NCBI GenBank assembly: GCA_002293025.1
Contig: DBCL01000014.1
Coordinates: 15,685-40,143 of the forward strand
Source: Actinobacteria bacterium UBA959
Lineage (GTDB): Bacteria; Actinomycetota; Actinomycetes; S36-B12; UBA5976
Reading direction: 5' to 3'
Length of the DNA stretch: 24,459 bases
Part shown: positions 7,939 through 14,680 of the stretch, in pieces
How the letters are laid out: every line of letters starts with the position of its first letter
How positions within the stretch are numbered: position 1 is the stretch's first letter
Made by a program: the position numbers and the translations under genes
The notes under the pieces: model-generated
Database searches by the model: none
The model's input: the letters and a program-made list of their open reading frames with translations, nothing else
What the model was told of the DNA's origin: nothing

Positions 7939-8295
7939 ATGACCAATAAAGTAAACAAGGGAAATCGAATAATCGGTTCAAGTGTTTTGATTTTCGAAGC
8001 CATCGTAATTCTTCTGGCAATTCCAGTTGCTATCTTGAATTATGACGTCTCAGCAAATTTAGCCACATCGATTGGTGTGCCACTTGCAGTAATTGCGATG
8101 TTGATCCCAGGTGGATTTGGTCGAGGGTGGGCCATTTGGGCGGGAAGCGCCTTCCAAGCCGTTGTCCTACTGGCCACCTTTTTGTTGCCACCCATGCTGT
8201 TTGTGGCGCTTTTGTTTAGCGTGCTCTGGTTTGGGGGACTAGTGGTGGTGCGAAGGGCCGATCGCATTCGTGCGCAACGGTTTGGGTCTGTTTAG
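7939..8295 (+). CDS. Four-helix membrane protein, DUF4233 family
   Basis: 118 residues from ATG 7939, four bases after the folC stop. A TTG at 7921 would lengthen it by six residues and overlap folC, so the ATG is preferred. About four hydrophobic helices fill the sequence (roughly residues 10-35, 45-60, 68-85 and 88-103), with a basic tail (RRADRIRAQR) that suggests a cytoplasmic C-terminus. The function is unknown. The family is assigned by its fixed position between folC and ndk in actinobacteria and its length and helix pattern. Constant linkage to folC suggests a link to folate or nucleotide metabolism, but nothing in the sequence shows this. Confidence 0.82.
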   Translation: MTNKVNKGNRIIGSSVLIFEAIVILLAIPVAILNYDVSANLATSIGVPLAVIAMLIPGGFGRGWAIWAGSAFQAVVLLATFLLPPMLFVALLFSVLWFGGLVVVRRADRIRAQRFGSV

Positions 8296-8302
8296 GAACC
8301 AC

Positions 8303-8308
8303 TACGCT
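8303..8308 (+). promoter_or_regulatory. Candidate -10 box for ndk
   Basis: TACGCT fits TANNNT and would start transcription near 8315. A clear ribosome site AGGAG (8326-8330) comes next, then ATG 8338. The only -35 candidate (TTGGGT, 8282-8287) is 15 bases away, which is short. Confidence 0.35.
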
Positions 8309-8337
8309 AGCACCCCTAAACCCCTAGGAGTTTCCAA

Positions 8338-8748
8338 ATGCAAAGAACTCTGGTGCTAATCAAGCCAGATGGAGTCCAGCGTGGCCTAATTGGCGAAGTG
8401 CTGGCACGAATTGAAGCCAAAAATTGGAAGATTGTGGCGATGGAACTTCGCCAATTAGATGTTGCTACTGCACAAACGCATTACGCCGAACATAAAGACA
8501 AACCATTTTTTAGTTCATTGGTTGAGTTCATCACATCAGCACCTCTAGTGGCAGCTGTGGTTGAAGGCCCAGAGGTAATTGTTTCTTGGCGAACTTTAAT
8601 GGGAGCTACAAACCCAGTTAATGCAACTCCAGGAACTATTCGTGGTGACCTTGCTGCTGAGACTCAATTGAACGTTACACATGGATCAGATTCGGAAGAG
8701 AGTGCCAAGCGTGAAATTGGTTTGTTTTTTCCAAACCTAAAGAATTAA
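8338..8748 (+). CDS. ndk: Nucleoside diphosphate kinase
   Basis: 136 residues, normal for the family. It transfers the terminal phosphate between nucleoside triphosphates and diphosphates through a phosphohistidine. His115 in NVTHGSDS is the phosphorylated residue. The N-terminal TLVLIKPDGVQRGLIGEV and the nucleotide-binding stretch GATNPVNATPGTIRGD are complete. AGGAG just upstream of ATG 8338 supports the start. It has its own candidate promoter, and the mreB ATG lies 25 bases beyond the stop, so ndk may be the first gene of the transcript that carries the elongation operon. Confidence 0.97.
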   Translation: MQRTLVLIKPDGVQRGLIGEVLARIEAKNWKIVAMELRQLDVATAQTHYAEHKDKPFFSSLVEFITSAPLVAAVVEGPEVIVSWRTLMGATNPVNATPGTIRGDLAAETQLNVTHGSDSEESAKREIGLFFPNLKN

Positions 8749-8773
8749 TCGAAGAGAACCGAAAGGCAAGAAA

Positions 8774-9799
8774 ATGGCAAACAATTTCATAGGTCGCGAT
8801 ATGGCAGTTGACTTAGGAACTGCAAACACATTGGTTTACGTGCGCGGTCAAGGAATTGTGTTAAACGAGCCATCTGTGGTGGCGATTAATTCTGACAACG
8901 GTTCAATCGTGGCAGTGGGTGCTGAAGCGAAGCGGATGATTGGTAGAACGCCTGGAAATATTGTGGCAGTTAGACCACTTAGAGATGGTGTGATTGCAGA
9001 CTTTGATACAACCGAGCGCATGCTTCGTTACTTCATTCAAAAAGTTCACAAACGTCGATTCTTGGCTAAACCTAGATTGGTTATTTGTGTGCCTTCTGGT
9101 ATCACCGGTGTTGAACGTCGTGCAGTTGAAGAGGCTGGCTACAAGGCTGGTGCTCGCAAGGTCTACATAATTGAAGAACCAATGGCAGCAGCCATTGGTG
9201 CTGGAATGCCAATACATGAGCCAACTGGAAACATGGTTGTTGATATTGGTGGTGGCACCACTGAGATCGCAGTTATTTCTCTTGGTGGCATTGTTACTGC
9301 AGTTTCGATTCGCGTTGGTGGAGATGAGCTGGATGAAGGCATCATCAACTACGTCAAACGTGAATACTCATTGTTACTAGGCGAGCGAACTGCTGAAGAT
9401 ATCAAAATGCGTGTTGGTTCTGCGTTTCCGTTGCCAAATGAGCCAGAAGCTGAACTTAGAGGACGCGATTTAATTACAGGTCTTCCTCGAACTGTTATTT
9501 TGCCTGCAGAAGAAATAAGAAAGGCAATGGAAGAGCCAATTCAAGCCATTATTGATGCTGTTAAGAGCACCTTGGATAAAACTCCACCAGAACTTTCTGG
9601 TGACATCATGGACCGAGGCATCATGCTTACTGGTGGTGGTGCTTTGTTGCGTGGTTTAGATGAGCGTCTACGTCATGAAACCGGCATGCCAATCGTTATT
9701 GCCGAAAACCCTCTAAATTGTGTAGTGCTTGGCTCTGGTCGCACGGTAGAAGAGTTTGAATCTCTAAGCCGTGTCCTGGTTTCAAACTACCGGGGCTGA
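8774..9799 (+). CDS. mreB: Rod-shape-determining actin homologue MreB
   Basis: 341 residues, full length. MreB forms membrane-bound filaments that guide lateral wall synthesis. The actin-fold phosphate-1 motif DLGTANT (13-19) and phosphate-2 motif DIGGGTTE (157-164) are intact, as are the adenosine-loop glycines (TGGGALLRGLDE). Ribosome site AAAGG is near 8761. It begins the mreB-mreC-mreD-pbp2-rodA cluster, so this organism has a complete lateral-elongation machine. That fits a rod or curved rod, and differs from actinobacteria such as Mycobacterium and Corynebacterium, which lack mreB and grow from the poles. Confidence 0.97.
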   Translation: MANNFIGRDMAVDLGTANTLVYVRGQGIVLNEPSVVAINSDNGSIVAVGAEAKRMIGRTPGNIVAVRPLRDGVIADFDTTERMLRYFIQKVHKRRFLAKPRLVICVPSGITGVERRAVEEAGYKAGARKVYIIEEPMAAAIGAGMPIHEPTGNMVVDIGGGTTEIAVISLGGIVTAVSIRVGGDELDEGIINYVKREYSLLLGERTAEDIKMRVGSAFPLPNEPEAELRGRDLITGLPRTVILPAEEIRKAMEEPIQAIIDAVKSTLDKTPPELSGDIMDRGIMLTGGGALLRGLDERLRHETGMPIVIAENPLNCVVLGSGRTVEEFESLSRVLVSNYRG

Positions 9800-9805
9800 C
9801 CTTAA

Positions 9806-10672
9806 ATGCGCGATTCCGGGCGAGTGCGCACGGCACTAGCGCTTTTATTGGCTTTGGCATTAACTTTCCTAGTTATTGGAATTAGATCTGGCGAAGATGG
9901 CGTTGTTTCATCGGCAAGATCAGCTTTATTATCAATTACCGGGCCCATTCAATCTGGTGCTACTTCTTTGGGTTCATCAATTAAAAGTATTGGTAAGAAT
10001 TTAAGTCGAATTACTTCCAGAGATGTTGAATATGATGCATTACAGAAAGAAAACGACCAACTTAGATTTCAACTGTCTCAAACTAATGATCTAAGACGGC
10101 GATCAGTTCAGTTAGATCAGTTGCTTAGAATCGTGCCACCAGATAAGTACAAGGTTGTGCCAGCACAGGTCATCGCAATTGGGGGATCAAATGACTTTAG
10201 TTTCACGATCACAATTGATGCAGGTTACAAAGACGGTGTAAGAACTAACACATCAGTTGTCTCTGGAACTGGGCTGGTGGGGCGAGTGATTAGAACTGGC
10301 AAAGATTTTGCTGTGGTCTCACTTCTAGTTGATGCCAAAGTTAAAGTTGGAGCCAGACTGCAAGGAACTGCTGAGATTGGATTTATCTCGGGCACTGGTA
10401 ACTTGAATGAACTCAAGTTAAGTTTGTTGGATCCGTACGTTCAAATTCCAGCTGGCACCAAAGTAGTTTCGTGGGGCTCAGAAACTGGCAAGCCCTACAC
10501 GCCAGGGATCTTGATTGGCCGAGTGTCCAAGGTTGAGGGTGCAGCAGGCCAACTAAATCGGGTCGCAACTGTGGTCCCTAGCGCAGATGTTTCAAATCTT
10601 GACATAGTTGGTGTTGTAATTGCATCCAAGCGTTCAGCTATTCGTGATGCTCTCACAGAGAATTTAGACTAG
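9806..10672 (+). CDS. mreC: Cell-shape protein MreC
   Basis: 288 residues. MreC spans the membrane once and scaffolds PBP2-RodA on the outer face. A membrane helix is seen at about 9-26 (ALALLLALALTFLVIGI). A coiled-coil-like segment (about 70-105, ending in NDQLRFQLSQTNDLRRR) and two beta-rich domains follow, with the family signatures VIAIGGSNDFSFTITID and SGTGLVGRVI. The ATG lies six bases after the mreB stop, in an operon. The helical tail after residue 275 is short. No missing element was seen. Confidence 0.95.
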   Translation: MRDSGRVRTALALLLALALTFLVIGIRSGEDGVVSSARSALLSITGPIQSGATSLGSSIKSIGKNLSRITSRDVEYDALQKENDQLRFQLSQTNDLRRRSVQLDQLLRIVPPDKYKVVPAQVIAIGGSNDFSFTITIDAGYKDGVRTNTSVVSGTGLVGRVIRTGKDFAVVSLLVDAKVKVGARLQGTAEIGFISGTGNLNELKLSLLDPYVQIPAGTKVVSWGSETGKPYTPGILIGRVSKVEGAAGQLNRVATVVPSADVSNLDIVGVVIASKRSAIRDALTENLD

Positions 10673-10675
10673 CTA

Positions 10676-11191
10676 ATGCGTAAGTTCGCATATATCCCCA
10701 CACTTATTTTAATAATAGCAATCCTGCAACCAACGCTGCTATCTAGTGTTGGTGGTCCAGTTCTAGCACCAGATTTTGTGGCAGTTGTGGTGGCTGCACA
10801 AGCATTTGCACGGTCCTTTCAATTGGGAATGGCGATTGCAGTTTTTGCCGGTATTGTTGTTGATCTGATTGCACCAGCAAGTGGTGTTTTTGGAATATCG
10901 GCAATTGCATTTCTCGTCGTTGCAATACTTGCAAAGCGAACTTCGCCAGCACCACATGATTCAGCATTAAGGCCACTACTCACAGCTGCTCTTGCGCCAA
11001 CATTGGCTCTGGGAATTCGATTAATGCTCACCTTGGTTACGGCAGGATCAGTGCCTTGGTCTGAAATCTTGACGTTGATTTTGAGTCAGTTAATTTGGGG
11101 GTTGGTCATAGCGAGTCTGTTGGTGCCAGCCATAGACCTCATTGATAGAAAAATGTATAACGCAAATCGGCCAATTCGAGTTAACCGATGA
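10676..11191 (+). CDS. mreD: Rod-shape-determining membrane protein MreD
   Basis: 171 residues, almost all hydrophobic, with about five membrane helices and a short basic tail. Assigned by position between mreC and the PBP2 gene together with length and helix pattern. MreD proteins diverge fast, and the segment PDFVAVVVAAQAFARS followed by GIVVDLIAPASGVFGISA resembles the conserved part. It starts three bases after the mreC stop and overlaps the next gene by ATGA. It acts in the membrane with MreC to hold the elongation complex together. Confidence 0.9.
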   Translation: MRKFAYIPTLILIIAILQPTLLSSVGGPVLAPDFVAVVVAAQAFARSFQLGMAIAVFAGIVVDLIAPASGVFGISAIAFLVVAILAKRTSPAPHDSALRPLLTAALAPTLALGIRLMLTLVTAGSVPWSEILTLILSQLIWGLVIASLLVPAIDLIDRKMYNANRPIRVNR

Positions 11192-13308
11192 ATGATCAAG
11201 TATTTGCTCGAATCAGAGTTCTTAAATGGTTTACCACAGCGCTGCTTCTTACTTTGATCGCTCGCTTGTTCTTTATTCAAGTTGTTAACAACGAGGACTA
11301 TCAAAGTCAAGCTGCCAATAATCGAATTAGAGAAGTTGCAACTCCAGCAGTTAGAGGTTTAATTGTGGATCAAGCAGGTCGAGCATTAGTCGCTAATAGA
11401 ACTTCACTAGTGATAACTATTGACCGATCTCAATTGTTGGATCTACCCCAAGATGGCATTGAAGTTCTAAACCGCTTATCGAATCTTTTGAAAACTTCAG
11501 TATCTGATATTCAAAATCGCATCACACCATGTGGAGCTGAGGGTTCTGCGCCCGCACCTATTTGCTGGAATGGAACTGGACTACAACCAATTCCAATCGC
11601 CCGCGATGTTGATGTTCAAATCGCTTTAAATATTATGGAGAATGCCACAGTATTTCCAAGTGTTAATGCGGAAGTTGTTGCTGAACGTTTATACCCTGCA
11701 CCATTTGGCACTAATGCGGCTCATCTACTTGGGTATTTAGGGCCAATCAGTGCTGAAGAGATCGAAGAGCTTGCGGGTAATAATCTATATCGCAGTAATT
11801 CAATTGTGGGTCGTGCTGGTTTAGAAAAACAGTACGACGCCCAATTGCGTGGCATCGATGGCTCCAAGAAATTAGCAGTGGATCGAGCTGGCAATGTAGT
11901 TGGTGAAATTGGTGTAACACCTTCTGAATCAGGAAATTACCTCGTCACCCATATTGATGCCAAATTACAAGCCGTAGTTGAAAAAGAACTTGATAATGCG
12001 ATTAACCGTGGACGGGCCGCAGGCTTTAAGTCAGACGCAGGTGCGGCCATAGTGATGGACAACAGCAATGGTGCAATTTTGGCAATGGCTTCATATCCAA
12101 ACTATGACCCAAATATTTGGCTGGATGGCTTAACTAATAAAGAGTATAAGTCGCTAATCAGCGAAGCATCTGCTGTTCCACTGCTTTATCGACCATTACA
12201 AGGTTTGTATGCACCTGCTTCCACCTTCAAGGTTGTTACTGCTGCAGCAGCAGTCCAAACAGGTTCAAACTTAAAGGCTTTGTATGAGTGCACGCCAGAA
12301 GCAACTATTTCTGGACGAGTGTTCCGAAATTATGAAAGCCGAGCCTATGGCCCAATCTCGATTGCTAAGGCTCTTCAAGTTTCTTGCAATACAGTTTTTT
12401 ACCGGCTAGGAAACAAAATGTGGGAGTTAAGCGGTAAGGGCGCGATGACTACTGGTCGCGACCCCATTGATCAAATGGCTAGATCTTTTGGTTATTCAAG
12501 ATTAACCGGAATTGATTTACCAAGCGAATATGCTGGCCGAATTGGTGGTAGAGCTTGGAAACGTGAAAACTGGGAACGCAATAAAGATATTTGGTGTAAG
12601 CGAGCTAAAACAGGCTACCCAGAGACTGCCAAACAAGATCCGGCTTGGGCTGAAACACTAAGGCTTTATGCAGTGGAGAATTGCGCTGAAGGCTTTGTAT
12701 TCAGGGCTGGAGATGCTGTAAATATCTCAATTGGCCAAGGAGACACGGTCGTTACCCCACTACAGGTAGCGGTTGCTTATTCGGCAATTGCAAATGGTGG
12801 CAAAGTATTAGAGCCACATATTGCGAAAGCAATTTTGGATCCCAGTGGGAAAGTTATCAAGCAAATTACTCCAAAAGTTGTATCAAAACTAAGTGCTTCA
12901 AAGCAAACGCTGAATTATTTGAGGTCTGCTCTTGCCGAGACAACTGTCTCGGGTACTGCTGCTTGGGTATTCCCAGGTTTCCCATTAGATCAAATCCCGA
13001 TTGCTGCCAAGACCGGAACTGGTCAGGTTTCAAATAAAGACAGCACTTCTTGGTTGGCAACTTTTGCACCAGCCAACAACCCCCGCTATACAGTGGTGAT
13101 GATGGTTTCCCAAGGTGGAACAGGATCGGGAACGAGTGGACCTAGTGTTCGAAAGATCTATGAGGCAATTTTTGGTGTAACAGGCAATACAGTTTCACCA
13201 GCCAACAGTGTTTTTGTTGGTGGCGCTCCATCCGCTGCTTTACCTAAAGTTGATACCAACGGATCACCTATTTTGCTAGAAGGCGCAACCACAGGGGTGC
13301 AAAAATGA
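11188..13308 (+). CDS. mrdA: Penicillin-binding protein 2 (elongation transpeptidase)
   Basis: 706 residues. A class B PBP that cross-links new peptidoglycan in partnership with RodA. Membrane anchor at about 14-32, then the dimerisation/pedestal domain, then the transpeptidase domain. The three active-site motifs are intact: STFK (Ser345-Lys348), SCN (399-401) and KTG (608-610). An insert at about 455-505 holds Cys470 and Cys499, and another pair is at Cys115/Cys126. These could form disulfides outside the cell, and a similar insert occurs in other actinobacterial PBP2s. It overlaps mreD and rodA by four bases each, so translation is coupled. Confidence 0.95.
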   Translation: MNDQVFARIRVLKWFTTALLLTLIARLFFIQVVNNEDYQSQAANNRIREVATPAVRGLIVDQAGRALVANRTSLVITIDRSQLLDLPQDGIEVLNRLSNLLKTSVSDIQNRITPCGAEGSAPAPICWNGTGLQPIPIARDVDVQIALNIMENATVFPSVNAEVVAERLYPAPFGTNAAHLLGYLGPISAEEIEELAGNNLYRSNSIVGRAGLEKQYDAQLRGIDGSKKLAVDRAGNVVGEIGVTPSESGNYLVTHIDAKLQAVVEKELDNAINRGRAAGFKSDAGAAIVMDNSNGAILAMASYPNYDPNIWLDGLTNKEYKSLISEASAVPLLYRPLQGLYAPASTFKVVTAAAAVQTGSNLKALYECTPEATISGRVFRNYESRAYGPISIAKALQVSCNTVFYRLGNKMWELSGKGAMTTGRDPIDQMARSFGYSRLTGIDLPSEYAGRIGGRAWKRENWERNKDIWCKRAKTGYPETAKQDPAWAETLRLYAVENCAEGFVFRAGDAVNISIGQGDTVVTPLQVAVAYSAIANGGKVLEPHIAKAILDPSGKVIKQITPKVVSKLSASKQTLNYLRSALAETTVSGTAAWVFPGFPLDQIPIAAKTGTGQVSNKDSTSWLATFAPANNPRYTVVMMVSQGGTGSGTSGPSVRKIYEAIFGVTGNTVSPANSVFVGGAPSAALPKVDTNGSPILLEGATTGVQK

Positions 13309-14480
13309 GCGGAGCAGTAAGAGACGCTTCCCATGTTTGGCGCAGACTGTCAGTTTCATCTCGAATTAGAACTTATCGACGTTACGACTATGTCTTGGTA
13401 GCAGCAGCCTTGTGTTTATCACTGCTTGGAGCCGTACTGGTTTGGTCTTCAACCCGAGTTAGTGCTGGCAACAGTGGAGACCCGTTAACGTTTTTTAAGA
13501 AGCACCTCATTAATCTGTTGATCGGCTTAGTGTTGTGCTTGATTGCATCCAGAATTAGTCATCGGCTAGTTCGAGCGTATGCCCCGATTCTTTATCTGCT
13601 TTCTGTGGCTGGATTACTTGCAGTCTTAACAGGTCTTGGGGTAACAAATAACGGGGCTCAGTCGTGGATTCAAGTCTCTGGCTTCACATTACAACCAAGT
13701 GAATTTGTGAAGATTGCAATTATTGTTATTTGTGCGACATTACTTGCAGAGAAGCGAGATGCTGAAAATAGACCTGCAAACATTATGATCTTAATTTCAT
13801 TATTAGTAGCCGCAGTTCCGGTGTTGCTGATCTTGGCTCAACCAGATCTTGGCACCGTTCTAATGATTTTGTCTACGTTGCTGGCAATTATCGCAATATC
13901 TGGAGTTTCCAAATGGTGGCTGATTGGCCTGGTTGGCTCTGCAGTGGCATCAGTATTTCTAGTTTTTGGGCTTGGCTTATTAGCGCAGCATCAAATAGAT
14001 CGGTTCACTGCGTTTTTGAATCCAAATGCAGACCCATTAGGAGTCAGTTACAACGTGAACCAGGCTGAGATTGCAATTGGTAGTGGTGGGCTGTTTGGTA
14101 ATGGATTGTTTCAAGGAACCCAAACTGCAGGGCAGTTCGTTCCCGAACAGCGAACTGACTTTATTTTTTCAGTGGCTGGTGAAGAACTGGGATTCTTTGG
14201 CTCTTCAATGATTTTGTTGTTGTTGCTATTGATTGTTTGGCGACTGATGGCAATCGCAAATAGAGCAGAAGACTTGTTTGGACGTTTAGTGGCCATTGGG
14301 GTTGCAAGTTGGATTGGCTTCCAGAGCTTTCAAAATATTGGAATGAACCTGGAGTTATTGCCAGTTACTGGAGTTCCTCTGCCATTTGTCTCACTAGGGG
14401 GGTCTTCAATGATGGCCCTCTGGATAGGCATAGGGGTTATCTTGAATTTGGACGCCACCAAGTCGAATCGACAGGGCTGA
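13305..14480 (+). CDS. rodA: SEDS-family peptidoglycan glycosyltransferase RodA
   Basis: 391 residues with about ten membrane helices. RodA polymerises glycan strands from lipid II for side-wall growth and works as a pair with PBP2. The SEDS signatures are present: LQPSEFVKIA (129-138), QPDLGT (179-184), PEQRTDFIFSVAGEELGF with Asp285, which aligns with the catalytic Asp262 of E. coli RodA, and PVTGVPLPFVSLGGSSM near the C-terminus. The N-terminus carries a 27-residue basic cytoplasmic tail. The ATG overlaps the PBP2 stop (ATGA). It is the last gene of the elongation operon. A hairpin without a T-run lies 24 bases beyond its stop. Confidence 0.95.
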   Translation: MSGAVRDASHVWRRLSVSSRIRTYRRYDYVLVAAALCLSLLGAVLVWSSTRVSAGNSGDPLTFFKKHLINLLIGLVLCLIASRISHRLVRAYAPILYLLSVAGLLAVLTGLGVTNNGAQSWIQVSGFTLQPSEFVKIAIIVICATLLAEKRDAENRPANIMILISLLVAAVPVLLILAQPDLGTVLMILSTLLAIIAISGVSKWWLIGLVGSAVASVFLVFGLGLLAQHQIDRFTAFLNPNADPLGVSYNVNQAEIAIGSGGLFGNGLFQGTQTAGQFVPEQRTDFIFSVAGEELGFFGSSMILLLLLLIVWRLMAIANRAEDLFGRLVAIGVASWIGFQSFQNIGMNLELLPVTGVPLPFVSLGGSSMMALWIGIGVILNLDATKSNRQG

Positions 14481-14503
14481 ACCAGGGTGTGCGATACTTC
14501 AGC

Positions 14504-14525
14504 CAAGTGATACCAATATCACTTG
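14504..14525. repeat. 9-bp inverted repeat downstream of rodA
   Basis: Arms CAAGTGATA (14504-14512) and TATCACTTG (14517-14525) are perfect complements around the loop CCAA. No T-run follows on either strand. The loop is the same as in the hairpin between clpX and valS. It could end the elongation operon without a U-tract, be an operator, or form the first stem of the RNase E leader. Confidence 0.55.
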
Positions 14526-14540
14526 ATTTGGTGGCTAACT

Positions 14541-14675
14541 ACCTCTGAGTCGCTGAGGTTCACCTCATGCAGACCTTTTGTGAAGTTCGCCCCACCCCCA
14601 GGCTTCACGCTTCGTAGTGCGGGATTAACAACCAAGCACCAAGCGTCTTATTTACACCCGAAAGGGTGTGAGGAG
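14541..14675 (+). promoter_or_regulatory. Structured 5' leader of the RNase E/G gene
   Basis: The 200 bases from rodA to rne hold no gene but several complementary segments. GAGGT (14555-14559) can pair with ACCTC upstream (14541-14545) or ACCTC downstream (14562-14566). CCTCA (14563-14567) could also pair with TGAGG at 14669-14673, which overlaps the ribosome site. GTGAAG (14580-14585) pairs with CTTCAC (14603-14608). ACACCC (14654-14659) and GGGTGT (14664-14669) form a six-bp stem with a GAAA tetraloop, touching the ribosome site GAGGAG (14670-14675). No clear promoter was recognised. RNase E genes elsewhere are controlled by their own 5' leaders, so a regulatory leader is plausible. Confidence 0.45.
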
Positions 14676-14680
14676 TTTTT

